Source: Bacillus sp. NP157 (GTDB lineage Bacteria > Pseudomonadota > Gammaproteobacteria > Xanthomonadales > Rhodanobacteraceae). From it: a stretch of DNA of 64,000 nt. Both the position numbers and the translations under genes were made by a program. The stretch spans positions 4,426,001-4,490,000 of the forward strand of contig CP076546.1 in the NCBI GenBank assembly GCA_018889975.1, given 5' to 3'. Of the stretch, positions 44,409-52,665 are shown in pieces; the first letter of the stretch is position 1; the number at the start of each line of letters is the position of its first letter. The notes under the pieces are model-generated. The model was not told where the DNA came from. It saw nothing but the letters and a program-made list of their open reading frames with translations, and did not search any database.

Positions 44409-46457
44409 TCAGAGCAACGGAATCAACAACAACGCCACGATGTTGATGATCTTGATCAGCGGATTCACCGCCGGTCCCGCCGTGTCCTTGTACGGGTCGC
44501 CCACGGTGTCGCCGGTGACGGCGGCCTTGTGGGCGTCGGAGCCCTTGCCGCCGAAGTTGCCGTCTTCGATGTATTTCTTGGCATTGTCCCACGCGCCGCC
44601 GCCGGTGGTCATCGAGATGGCGACGAACAGGCCGGTGACGATGGTGCCGATCAGCACGCCGCCGAGTGCCTGCGCACCGGCTTCGGCGCCGCCCAGCCAC
44701 TTGAAGCCGAAGATCACCACCACCGGCACGAGCACCGGCAACAGCGAGGGCACCAGCATCTCGCGGATCGCCGAGCGGGTGAGCAGGTCGACCGCACGCG
44801 AATAATCCGGCTTGGTGGTGCCTTCCATGATCCCGGTGATCTCGCGGAACTGCCGGCGCACTTCCTCCACCACGGCACCGGCCGCGCGGCCCACCGCCTC
44901 CATCGCCATGGCCGCGAACAGGTAGGGGATCAGGCCGCCGATCAGCAGGCCGATGATCACGTAGTGGTTGGACAGGTCGAAGCGGATGTCCGCACCGCCG
45001 AAGTGCAGGTTGAGGTTGTGCGTGTAATCGGCGAACAGCACCAGCGCGGCCAGGCCGGCCGAACCGATCGCGTAGCCCTTGGTCACCGCCTTGGTGGTGT
45101 TGCCCACGGCGTCCAGCGGGTCGGTCACGCCACGTACTTCCGCGGGCAGCTCGGCCATCTCGGCGATGCCGCCGGCGTTATCGGTGATCGGGCCATAGGC
45201 GTCCAGCGCCACCACCATGCCGGTCATGCTGAGCATGGCCGTCGCGCTGATCGCGATGCCGTACAGGCCGGCGAGCTCGAAAGCGCCCCAGATGGCCGCG
45301 CAGACGGCGAGCACCGGCAGGGCCGTGGATTTCATCGAGACGCCAAGGCCGGCGATGATGTTGGTCGCGTGGCCGGTGGTAGACGACTGTGCGACGTGGC
45401 GTACCGGGCGATACTCGGTCGCCGTGTAGTACTCGGTGATCACCACCATCGCGCCGGTAAGCACCAGGCCGATGATCGCGCAGCCGAACAGGCGGCCGGT
45501 ACCGAAGGCGCTGTCACCCATCAGTTGCTCGGTGATCGGCCAGAACGCGATCGCCGCCAGCAGCGCGGAGACGAACACGCCGGCGTACAGCGCGTTCATG
45601 ATCTTGCCGCCGCGGATCTTTACGAAGAAGGTACCGATCACCGACGCCACGATCGATGCGCCGCCCAGCACCAGCGGATAGAGGATGCCGTAAGGACCGA
45701 CTTCGGTCGCCAGCACGCCGCCGAGCAGCATCGTCGCGATCAGGGTGACCGCGTAGGTCTCGAACAGGTCGGCGGCCATGCCGGCGCAGTCGCCGACGTT
45801 GTCGCCCACGTTATCGGCGATCACCGCAGGGTTGCGCGGGTCATCCTCGGGAATGCCGGCCTCCACCTTGCCGACCAGGTCCGCGCCGACATCCGCACCC
45901 TTGGTGAAGATGCCGCCGCCCAGGCGGGCGAAGATCGAGATCAGCGACGAGCCGAAGGCCAGGCCGACCAGTGAGTGCAACACGTGGCCCCGCTCGTAGC
46001 CGAGATGGGTCAGCACGCCGTAGTAGCCGGCCACGCCCAACAGGCCGAGGCCAACGACCAGCATGCCGGTGACCGCACCGCCGCGGAAGGCGACCGCCAG
46101 GGCAGAAGAAAGGCCGCTCCGGGCGGCCTCTGCGGTACGAACGTTGGCGCGAACGGAGACGTTCATGCCGATGTAGCCGGCTGCCCCGGAAAGCACCGCC
46201 CCCAGCGCGAAGCCGATGGCCGTGCCCCAGTCGAGGAAGATGCCAAGCAAGAGGAAAAGGACGATGCCGACAACGCCGATGGTGGCGTACTGGCGATTGA
46301 GATAGGCACGCGCGCCTTCCTGGATGGCGGCAGCAATTTCCTGCATTCGTTCGTTGCCCGGCGAACGCGCCAGGACCCAACTGACCGAAAACGCGCCGTA
46401 CAGAATCGCTACGACCGCACATCCCAGCGCGATCCATAAACCGTACTGTTGCAGCAT
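44409..46457 (-). CDS. hppA: H+-translocating membrane pyrophosphatase (K+-independent type)
   Basis: A 682-residue polytopic pump that couples PPi hydrolysis to proton export. The PPi site has [20 protein letters not shown] and [30 protein letters not shown] carries Lys at the position that is Ala in K+-dependent enzymes, so it should be K+-independent. About sixteen hydrophobic segments are present. It is encoded near the soluble pyrophosphatase. The promoter region lies in the REP-rich gap upstream. Confidence 0.95.
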   Translation of the reverse strand: MLQQYGLWIALGCAVVAILYGAFSVSWVLARSPGNERMQEIAAAIQEGARAYLNRQYATIGVVGIVLFLLLGIFLDWGTAIGFALGAVLSGAAGYIGMNVSVRANVRTAEAARSGLSSALAVAFRGGAVTGMLVVGLGLLGVAGYYGVLTHLGYERGHVLHSLVGLAFGSSLISIFARLGGGIFTKGADVGADLVGKVEAGIPEDDPRNPAVIADNVGDNVGDCAGMAADLFETYAVTLIATMLLGGVLATEVGPYGILYPLVLGGASIVASVIGTFFVKIRGGKIMNALYAGVFVSALLAAIAFWPITEQLMGDSAFGTGRLFGCAIIGLVLTGAMVVITEYYTATEYRPVRHVAQSSTTGHATNIIAGLGVSMKSTALPVLAVCAAIWGAFELAGLYGIAISATAMLSMTGMVVALDAYGPITDNAGGIAEMAELPAEVRGVTDPLDAVGNTTKAVTKGYAIGSAGLAALVLFADYTHNLNLHFGGADIRFDLSNHYVIIGLLIGGLIPYLFAAMAMEAVGRAAGAVVEEVRRQFREITGIMEGTTKPDYSRAVDLLTRSAIREMLVPSLLPVLVPVVVIFGFKWLGGAEAGAQALGGVLIGTIVTGLFVAISMTTGGGAWDNAKKYIEDGNFGGKGSDAHKAAVTGDTVGDPYKDTAGPAVNPLIKIINIVALLLIPLL

Positions 46458-46764
46458 CGAAGCCTCCCCGAATTGTGGGAGCCCTTACAGGGCCCGAGCC
46501 GAGTATAGGCAGGGGAGGCCGGGAAACGTGTTGTGCGGTGCAGAATCGTAGGAGCGCGCCTGCGCGCGATGGGTGGTGCGAGATGGGCCGGGTTTGGGCG
46601 AGCCGGACTTGGTCGAGCCGCATGTGGGCGGGTCACATCCGGTCGAGCCCAACCTTGGCGAGCCGAACCTGGTCGAACCGAACCTGGGCGATGAGAGCTT
46701 CCTGCTTCATCGCCCTGTTGGCTGTTCGCGCGCGGGCGCGCTCCTACATGTGTCGAGCTACCTG
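46458..46764. repeat. REP pair enclosing degenerate tandem repeats
   Basis: A 307-base gap. A forward REP (46548-46569) and a reverse REP (46725-46748) enclose about 100 bases of degenerate 15-base units (TTGGCGAGCCGAACC-like; about six copies at 46598-46695). No gene is supported here; the frame through it would read Glu-Pro-(Asn/Asp)-Leu repeats but lacks a proper start. Confidence 0.7.
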
Positions 46765-47145
46765 TTACTGCTGGAGCACGATGTCGGTGATGATGCCAGT
46801 GGCCACGGCGACCAGCAGGAACTGGCCGTCGTTGTCATCGCGGACCCAGTGGTAGCCGCGCGGCGGTTCGCGCAGGCGGCGGGTGCGCCAGTCGTCGACG
46901 ACGACGACGCGACCGTCGTAACGGTGGCCGCGCTGCCAGTCGTGATGGGCGTAGCCCGGCGGCGGACCGCGGTGGTCGTCGCGATGATCGTAACGGTGGT
47001 CATCGCGATGGTCGTCGCGGCGATCGCGGTCATCATGGTGATCGCGGTCGTCATGGCCCGGGGGCGGCGGCGGATCCCACGCGAAGGCGGGAGCGACCAC
47101 GCCGGCCGTGGCGAGGCAGAAAACGAGTTTGCCAAGCATCTTCAT
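46765..47145 (-). CDS. RcnB-like periplasmic protein, copy 1
   Basis: A 126-residue protein with a signal peptide cut at AFA|WD. A His/Asp/Arg-rich low-complexity stretch (about residues 30-60, HDDRDHHDDRD type) is followed by the RcnB domain HDWQRGHRYDGR and PPRGYHWVRDDNDGQFLLVA. RcnB in E. coli affects Ni/Co homeostasis. The His/Asp stretch could bind divalent metals. It lies 13 bases after its paralogue on the minus strand, with GGAGAG upstream. Confidence 0.85.
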   Translation of the reverse strand: MKMLGKLVFCLATAGVVAPAFAWDPPPPPGHDDRDHHDDRDRRDDHRDDHRYDHRDDHRGPPPGYAHHDWQRGHRYDGRVVVVDDWRTRRLREPPRGYHWVRDDNDGQFLLVAVATGIITDIVLQQ

Positions 47146-47158
47146 GGTGTCTCTCCGG

Positions 47159-47575
47159 TTAGCGCGTAGCGATATCGAGGATCACGCCAGTCGCGACCGC
47201 GACCAGCAGGAAGTCATTGTTCTCACGAACCCAGTGATAACCGCGTGGCGGCTGGCGCAGGCGGTAGCTGCCGTAGTCGTAGACCACCACGTTGCGGCCG
47301 TAATACCGGTGGCCGCGCTCCCAATGGCCGTAGTAACGCGGCGGGGGCGGACGGTGGTAGTAGCCCGGGCCACGGTCATAGTGGCCGTAATAGCGCGGCG
47401 GGGGCGGCGGACGATGGCCGTGCCAGCCGTTGTCGTGGTGCCAGTCACCGCGGCCGCGGTTGTCGTAACCGTGGTGGTCACGGCCGCGATCATGGTCGTG
47501 GTCCGGCGCGGCGAACGCCACCGAGGTGGTGGCCAGCGCCAGGGCAGCAAGGGCAGTACGCAGCATCATCTTCAT
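47159..47575 (-). CDS. RcnB-like periplasmic protein, copy 2
   Basis: A 138-residue paralogue from ATG 47575, where GAGAGAACC precedes the start; the frame reaches 47602. The signal peptide is cut at AFA|AP. The mature part is His/Asp/Gly-rich, followed by an internal duplication (PPPPPRYYGHYDRG and PPPPRYYGHWERGHRYYGR). The RcnB end is PPRGYHWVRENNDFLLVAVA. A metal- or envelope-stress role is possible. It is the upstream gene of the pair. Confidence 0.85.
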   Translation of the reverse strand: MKMMLRTALAALALATTSVAFAAPDHDHDRGRDHHGYDNRGRGDWHHDNGWHGHRPPPPPRYYGHYDRGPGYYHRPPPPRYYGHWERGHRYYGRNVVVYDYGSYRLRQPPRGYHWVRENNDFLLVAVATGVILDIATR

Positions 47576-47711
47576 ACGGGTTCTCTCAGTGACGATCCGC
47601 AACGAGGACCGACGACCCGCACTTTAGGAATGGAAAGCTGAACGGAAGAGCCCGGATTTTGAAAGGGCCATGAAAGCATTAAGTAACGCGACAGCTATTG
47701 AACTGCTCCGT

Positions 47712-48998
47712 TCAGTAAATCGACCCGGGGTGGAACTCAAGTGTCAGATTCGACGGGCTTTCCGGCAGGAACAGCTCGGTGCGCCGTTCAGGTGTGCGGG
47801 CCACGATTTTGCCGCCGCGAAGCACCAGCAGGCGGTTGGCTTTCAGGCGGATCGCCTCGTAGGTGTCGCCGGCCTGCAGCAGGACCGCATCGGCACGGTT
47901 GCCCGGTGCGATGCCGTACCCGTCGAGGCCGAGTACGCGCGCGGCATTCGCCGTCACCGCGTCGAAGCAGTAGCCGACGCCGGCGCTCGAGGTCATCTGC
48001 GCCACGTGCAGGCCCATGTGCGCCACGTCGAGCATGTCGGCCGAGCCCATGCCGTACCAGGGGTCCATCACGCAATCGTGGCCAAAGGCGACGTTGACGC
48101 CGGCCGCCAGCAATTCCGGCACGCGGGTAATGCCGCGACGCTTCGGATAGGTGTCGTGGCGACCCTGCAGCGTGATGTTGATCAGCGGATTGGCGATCGC
48201 ATGCACGCCCGCTTCGGCGATCAACGGCAACAGCTTGGACACGTAGTAGTTGTCCATCGAGTGCATCGAGGTGAGATGCGAACCGGTGACGCGGCCCTGC
48301 AAACCCGTGCGGATGGTCTCCGCCGCCAGCGTCTCGATATGCCGGGACCACGGATCGTCGGACTCGTCGCAATGCATGTCCACGCGCAGGCCGCGCTCCG
48401 CAGCCAGTTCGCACAGCCAGCGGATCGACTCGGCGCCATCGGCCATGGTCCGCTCGAAGTGCGGGATGCCGCCGACGACGTCCACGCCCATGTCCAGCGC
48501 GCGGACCAGGTTCGCCTTCGCCGTGCGCGAGCGCAGTAGGCCATCCTGCGGAAACGCGACCAGCTCCAGGTGCAGGTAGGGGGCGACCCGGCGCTTCACT
48601 TCCAGCAGGGCCTCGGTGGCGAGCAGGCGGTCATCGCATACGTCGACATGGCTTCGGATCGCCAGCAGGCCCTGGGCGACGGCCATGTCGCAGTAGGCGA
48701 GGGCGCGCTTCACCAGCGCGTCGATGGTGAGGTCGGGTTTCAGCTCACCCCACAGCGCGATGCCTTCGAGCAGGGTGCCCGACGCATTGAGCCGCGGCAG
48801 GCCCAGCGACAGCGTCGCATCCATGTGGAAGTGCGGGTCGACGAACGGCGGCGCGAGCAGGCGCCCCTGCGCATCGATTTCTTCCACGCCATTCGCCGGC
48901 AACCCGGGCTGGATCGCGGCGAAGCGCCCATCCTCGATGCCGACGTCGACATCGCGGCGTCCGTCGGGAAGGGTGGCGTGGCGGATGATCAGGTCCAT
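47712..48998 (-). CDS. Cytosine deaminase-like amidohydrolase
   Basis: A 428-residue cytoplasmic metal-dependent deaminase of the CodA/N-isopropylammelide group. Metal and active-site motifs are DPHFHMDATLSLG (H-x-H), RVDMHCDESDDPW (His and catalytic Glu region), TGSHLTSMHSM and FGHDCVMDPWYGMGSADML. CodA turns cytosine into uracil and ammonia; related enzymes act on other amino-heterocycles, so the substrate is open. It starts 12 bases after the HTH gene, so both probably share one transcript. Confidence 0.88.
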   Translation of the reverse strand: MDLIIRHATLPDGRRDVDVGIEDGRFAAIQPGLPANGVEEIDAQGRLLAPPFVDPHFHMDATLSLGLPRLNASGTLLEGIALWGELKPDLTIDALVKRALAYCDMAVAQGLLAIRSHVDVCDDRLLATEALLEVKRRVAPYLHLELVAFPQDGLLRSRTAKANLVRALDMGVDVVGGIPHFERTMADGAESIRWLCELAAERGLRVDMHCDESDDPWSRHIETLAAETIRTGLQGRVTGSHLTSMHSMDNYYVSKLLPLIAEAGVHAIANPLINITLQGRHDTYPKRRGITRVPELLAAGVNVAFGHDCVMDPWYGMGSADMLDVAHMGLHVAQMTSSAGVGYCFDAVTANAARVLGLDGYGIAPGNRADAVLLQAGDTYEAIRLKANRLLVLRGGKIVARTPERRTELFLPESPSNLTLEFHPGSIY

Positions 48999-49010
48999 CG
49001 GGTTTCCAGG

Positions 49011-49349
49011 TCAGGCGGATTCGGCGTCGACGAAGCTCACGCTCATGCGCACGGGCTTCGTGGCGATCTGCGTCGTAAGGCCATGCAGCACCTGCGACAG
49101 CGCATTCATCGTCGGATTGCCCGATGGGCTCAGCTGGCGGTGCAAGGTCTTTGCATGGGTGCCCGTGGCGTGCGCGAGCTCTTCAAAGCCTACGGCATTG
49201 GCGAGCGTACGCAAGATCGAGCGTGCCGCCTGTGCGTGGCCATCCGCGAGCAGCTCCACGGCTTCGCCGACGAGGGCCATCGCGAACTCGGGCTCCGCCT
49301 TGATGCGGGCGATGACACGCAGGCGGGGGTCGACAGTCATCGTGTTCAT
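49011..49349 (-). CDS. HTH (HigA/COG3636-like) antitoxin-type regulator
   Basis: A 112-residue DNA-binding protein from ATG 49349, chosen because GAGGACACC precedes it. The C-terminal HTH is VGFEELAHATGTHAKTLHRQ, then LSPSGNPTMNALSQVLHGL, the pattern of lone 'DNA-binding prophage protein/antidote' proteins. No RelE/HigB toxin gene is next to it. It is the first gene of the minus-strand pair with the deaminase, and divergent from the radical SAM/UdgX operon across a palindrome, so local repression is likely. Confidence 0.78.
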   Translation of the reverse strand: MNTMTVDPRLRVIARIKAEPEFAMALVGEAVELLADGHAQAARSILRTLANAVGFEELAHATGTHAKTLHRQLSPSGNPTMNALSQVLHGLTTQIATKPVRMSVSFVDAESA

Positions 49350-49381
49350 CGTGGTGTCCTCATTGATCGTTGTCTGAACTG

Positions 49382-49480
49382 CTAAGAGCCAAGTCCCGGC
49401 AACAGGCATCGCTTGCGGCGTTTGTATTCCACTACGAGGGCTTGCGCCTTCCGGCATAAGCGCTTTCTAAAGTAGCACAT
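49382..49480 (-). CDS. Possible 32-residue basic leader ORF
   Basis: ATG at 49480 reads MCYFRKRLCRKAQALVVEYK, then RRKRCLLPGLGS and a stop. About one third of the residues are Lys or Arg. It begins inside the divergent palindrome and ends 32 bases before the HTH gene. No ribosome binding site is visible. It could be a leader peptide, a decayed toxin end or chance. Confidence 0.2.
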   Translation of the reverse strand: MCYFRKRLCRKAQALVVEYKRRKRCLLPGLGS

Positions 49481-49488
49481 ACGCTACT
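49471..49488. promoter_or_regulatory. Candidate shared operator
   Basis: AGTAGC-ACATAC-GCTACT is a perfect 6-bp inverted repeat with a 6-base spacer. It lies between the divergent HTH gene and the radical SAM gene, in a locally AT-rich patch. It is a natural binding site for the adjacent HTH protein. Confidence 0.55.
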
Positions 49489-49579
49489 ATTGGCTCGCGT
49501 CGGCGCAGGCCCCGACATCGCGTAGGCGCTCACCGTCTTCACGCAGGCCAGCGCGCGACGCGGCACCATAAGCTTCCCC

Positions 49580-50794
49580 ATGAAACTGTCCGACAAACTC
49601 GCCATCCTGGCCGACGCCGCCAAGTACGACGCCTCGTGTTCGTCGAGCGGCGGCAAGGGCCGTAACTCGCTGAAAAGCGGGGGCATCGGCTCGACCGAAG
49701 GCATGGGTATCTGCCATGCGTACGCGCCGGACGGACGCTGCATTTCGCTGCTGAAGATCCTGCTGACCAACTTCTGCGTCTACGACTGCGTGTACTGCGT
49801 GAACCGCCGCAGCAGCAACGTGCAGCGCGCGCGTTTCACCGCCGAGGAAGTGGTCACCCTCACCCTCGAGTTCTACCGGCGCAACTACATCGAAGGGCTG
49901 TTCCTGTCGTCGGGGATCATCCAGTCGCCCGACTACACGATGGAGCAGCTGGTCCGTGTCGCGCGCTCGCTGCGCGTAGACCACAAGTTCGGTGGCTACA
50001 TCCACCTCAAGACCATCCCCGACGCCTCGCCGGAACTGATCGACGCCGCCGGACGCTGGGCCGACCGCCTCAGCATCAATGTCGAGATGCCGACCGAAGT
50101 GGGGCTCAAGTCGCTGGCGCCGGAGAAGGACCTCGGCGACATCCGCAGCGCGATGGGCCGGTTGCGCCTGTCCATCGACGAAGCGAAGGCAGAGAAGAAA
50201 GCACCGCGGTTCGCCCCGGCCGGCCAGAGCACGCAGATGATCGTGGGTGCCGATGCGGCCAGCGATCGCGACGTGCTCACCGCCAGCACCAACCTCTACA
50301 CCAACTACCGGTTGCGCCGCGTCTACTACTCGGCATTCAGTCCGATCCCGGATGCGTCGAAGATCCTGCCGCTGAAACCGCCGCCGCTGGTGCGCGAGCA
50401 CCGCCTCTACCAGGCCGACTGGCTGATGCGTTTCTACGGTTTCGGCGCCGACGAGATCGCACCGCCCGGCGACAGCGGCATGCTCTCGCTCGACGTCGAT
50501 CCGAAGCTGGCGTGGGCGCTGCGCCATCGCGAGCAGTTCCCGGTCGACGTCAATCGTGCCCCGCGCGACATGCTGCTGCGCGTGCCGGGCCTCGGGGTGA
50601 AGACCGTCGACAAGATGATCGCCATGCGTGGCCATCGTCGGATCCGCTATGACGACCTCGTCCGCCTGCGCGTGCCGGTGAAGAAGGTGGCGCCCTTCGT
50701 CGAAACTGTCGACCACCGTCCACGCGGTGACCGCGAGAGTGCCTTCCTGCATCGCGACCTGCGCGAACCGTCGCAGCCCGACCTGTTCGGCTGA
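49580..50794 (+). CDS. Putative DNA modification/repair radical SAM protein
   Basis: A 404-residue radical SAM enzyme of the type linked to UDG-domain proteins (TIGR03916-like). The [4Fe-4S] cluster motif is C66-x3-C70-x2-C73 (FCVYDCVYC), following SLLKILLTN. The C-terminal part has helix-hairpin-helix DNA-binding motifs (RAPRDMLLRVPGLGVKTVDK). Substrate and reaction are unknown; DNA is the expected target. The last base of its TGA is the first base of the next gene's ATG, so the pair is coupled. It is divergent from the HTH regulator. Confidence 0.92.
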   Translation: MKLSDKLAILADAAKYDASCSSSGGKGRNSLKSGGIGSTEGMGICHAYAPDGRCISLLKILLTNFCVYDCVYCVNRRSSNVQRARFTAEEVVTLTLEFYRRNYIEGLFLSSGIIQSPDYTMEQLVRVARSLRVDHKFGGYIHLKTIPDASPELIDAAGRWADRLSINVEMPTEVGLKSLAPEKDLGDIRSAMGRLRLSIDEAKAEKKAPRFAPAGQSTQMIVGADAASDRDVLTASTNLYTNYRLRRVYYSAFSPIPDASKILPLKPPPLVREHRLYQADWLMRFYGFGADEIAPPGDSGMLSLDVDPKLAWALRHREQFPVDVNRAPRDMLLRVPGLGVKTVDKMIAMRGHRRIRYDDLVRLRVPVKKVAPFVETVDHRPRGDRESAFLHRDLREPSQPDLFG

Positions 50795-52203
50795 TGCTGC
50801 GGGTTACGCTCGACGACCCGTCCGACCTGGGGGAGTGGCGCGGCAAGGCACGCGCGTTGCTGCTGGCGGGCATCGATCCGCGCGACGTGGAGTGGGGCGG
50901 TAGCGGCCTGTTCGGCGGCGACGATCCGATCCCCGGGCCGCTCGCGACGACGCCACCGGCCGTCCCCCGCGACTTCCTCCGCCTTGCCGACACCGTGCTG
51001 GCGCATAGCGATCCGCGTCGCCACGCGGTGCTCTACCGCATGCTGTGGCGCCTCGCCCACGGCGAAAAAGGCTTGCTGGCGATCGCCACCGACGACGATG
51101 TCGCCTGGGCGCATGGCTGCGTGAAGCAGGTCAGCCGCGACATGCACAAGATGAAGGCCTTCGTTCGCTTCCGCGAACTGGCGGTGGACGATGGCACGGT
51201 ATACGTCGCGTGGTTCGAACCGGGACACGACATCGTGCGCCGGGTGGCACCGTTCTTCGTGCGCCGGTTCACCGGGATGCGCTGGTCCCTGCTGACCCCG
51301 TCCCGCACGGCGCACTGGGATGGCGAAAGCCTCACGTTTGGACCGGGCGCCAGCCGCGCGGACGCCCCGTCCGGCGATGCGCTGGAAGACCTCTGGCGCA
51401 CCTACTACGCGAGCATCTTCAACCCGGCCCGGCTCAAGGTCGACGCGATGCGGCGCGAGATGCCGGTGAAGTACTGGAAAAACCTGCCTGAAGCGTCGCT
51501 GATCCCCGGACTGGTCCGCGATGCATTGCCGCGGATGCAGGCGATGGTGGAACGGGAGGCGACGATGCCGAAGAAAAAGTTCGCACCGCTACAGAAACCC
51601 GTGGAAGACCTGCCGGTGGGTAGCGTGGCCGAGCTGCGCCGGCAGGCTAAGGATTGCCGGGCCTGCGACCTGTGGAAGCCGGCGACGCAGACGGTGTTCG
51701 GCATCGGCCCCGACGACGCGCGCATCGTGGTGATCGGCGAACAACCGGGCGACCAGGAGGACCTGGCCGGCAAGCCCTTCGTCGGCCCGGCCGGCAAGTT
51801 GTTCGACCAGGCGCTGGGCGAGGCCGGAGTGGACCGCGCCGCGCTGTATGTCACCAACACGGTGAAGCACTTCAAGTTCGAGCCACGTGGCAAGCGCCGG
51901 CTGCACAAGCGTGCGAACGCGGAAGAACAGGCCGCGTGCCGGCCGTGGCTCGCCGCGGAAATCGACCGGATCAAGCCGGACGCGCTGGTCTGCCTCGGCG
52001 CCATGGCCGCGCAGGCGGTGTTCGGATCGTCGTTCCGGCTGATGCAGCAACGCGGCGAGTGGATCACCCTCGCCGACGGACGCCGCGCCATGGCGACGGT
52101 GCATCCGTCGTATCTGTTGCGGCTGCCTGATGAGGCGGAGCGCGAGGCGGCGTATGCGGCGTTCGTGCGCGACCTGGGGTTGATGCGGGATGTGTTGGGG
52201 TGA
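50794..52203 (+). CDS. DUF4130-UdgX fusion, uracil-DNA binding protein
   Basis: A 469-residue two-domain protein. Residues 1-255 are the DUF4130 (TIGR03915-like) domain, found linked to the neighbouring radical SAM protein. Residues 275-469 are a UdgX domain: motif GEQPGDQE at 315-322, the UdgX-specific loop KRRLH at 367-371 with His371 as the residue expected to form the covalent bond with uracil-DNA, and HPSYLLR at 437-443. Four cysteines (C288, C291, C382, C400) fit the family 4-type Fe-S cluster. It should trap uracil in DNA; how this works with the radical SAM enzyme is unknown. Confidence 0.92.
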   Translation: MLRVTLDDPSDLGEWRGKARALLLAGIDPRDVEWGGSGLFGGDDPIPGPLATTPPAVPRDFLRLADTVLAHSDPRRHAVLYRMLWRLAHGEKGLLAIATDDDVAWAHGCVKQVSRDMHKMKAFVRFRELAVDDGTVYVAWFEPGHDIVRRVAPFFVRRFTGMRWSLLTPSRTAHWDGESLTFGPGASRADAPSGDALEDLWRTYYASIFNPARLKVDAMRREMPVKYWKNLPEASLIPGLVRDALPRMQAMVEREATMPKKKFAPLQKPVEDLPVGSVAELRRQAKDCRACDLWKPATQTVFGIGPDDARIVVIGEQPGDQEDLAGKPFVGPAGKLFDQALGEAGVDRAALYVTNTVKHFKFEPRGKRRLHKRANAEEQAACRPWLAAEIDRIKPDALVCLGAMAAQAVFGSSFRLMQQRGEWITLADGRRAMATVHPSYLLRLPDEAEREAAYAAFVRDLGLMRDVLG

Positions 52204-52215
52204 GGGTGTAAACCA

Positions 52216-52238
52216 TCGCGCGCAGGCGCGCTCCTACA
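52216..52238 (-). repeat. REP palindrome, reverse copy
   Basis: A reverse REP copy, 16 bases before the forward REP that is split by the IS. With the split copy it forms a REP pair. Confidence 0.85.
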
Positions 52239-52253
52239 CGGTCTCGATACCCT

Positions 52254-52267
52254 TGTAGGAGCGCGCC
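52254..52267 (+). repeat. Left half of REP split by the IS3 element
   Basis: TGTAGGAGCGCGCC is the left half of a REP. The right half (TGCGCGCGATG) resumes after the IS and its target duplication. The final GCC (52265-52267) is one copy of a 3-bp target-site duplication. Confidence 0.85.
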
Positions 52268-52327
52268 TGTAGTGGCCTAATTCCCATGGACCACGAGGTA
52301 GGAGCAAACTTTCTACCGAGGTGATCC

Positions 52328-52624
52328 ATGGGATATCGAGTTGTAGACCCTTCTGTGCAGAAGGAAGCCGTACGCCTGGTGGTGGACCAGGGGCAGCCGG
52401 TGTTGGCTGTGTGCAAGATGTTTGGGCTGGGTCCCACTGCGCTTAGGCGCTGGGTGGCTGCCGAGCGCGAGCGTCGGAGCCATCCGCCTGGCAAGGCCGA
52501 GCAGGACAAGGAAATGGCCGCGCTTCGCAAACGCGTTGCCCAGTTGGAGGGCGAGGTCGAATTCCTAAAAAAATTCGATGCCCTTCTCCAAAATCCGCCG
52601 CCTGGCTGGTCACGCAAGCGGTAG
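52328..52624 (+). CDS. IS3-family transposase OrfA
   Basis: A 98-residue DNA-binding subunit. The HTH is in VDPSVQKEAVRLVVDQGQPV, VLAVCKMFGLGPTALRRWVA, followed by a leucine-zipper region (EMAALRKRVAQLEGEVEFLK) for dimerisation. The last codons run past CTAAAAAAATTC, a slippery run at 52565-52576 where -1 frameshifting makes the OrfAB transposase. The final Asp/Ala/Leu tail is specific to the unshifted product. Confidence 0.92.
   Translation: MGYRVVDPSVQKEAVRLVVDQGQPVLAVCKMFGLGPTALRRWVAAERERRSHPPGKAEQDKEMAALRKRVAQLEGEVEFLKKFDALLQNPPPGWSRKR
52566..52573 (+). promoter_or_regulatory. Programmed -1 frameshift site
   Basis: A T followed by seven A residues (52567-52573) within codons CTA AAA AAA of OrfA. 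Slipping one base back joins the Leu-Lys-Lys part to the frame of OrfB, which is open across this region with no stop. This is the usual mechanism for IS3-family OrfAB. Confidence 0.75.
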
Positions 52625-52665
52625 ATGCGGCGAGGGGCACGATCCCGGTAAGGCGGGCTTGCGCG

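Noticed and set aside
46573..47169. Plus-strand 198-codon frame with Glu-Pro-Asn-Leu repeats across the REP pair
   Set aside because: The repeat-coded part depends on intergenic tandem DNA, and the rest is antisense to the RcnB-like gene, which has a signal peptide and a domain match.
49350..49579. RelE/HigB toxin partner for the HTH protein
   Set aside because: No frame of toxin length with ParE/RelE motifs occurs in the gap; only a 32-codon ORF is present.
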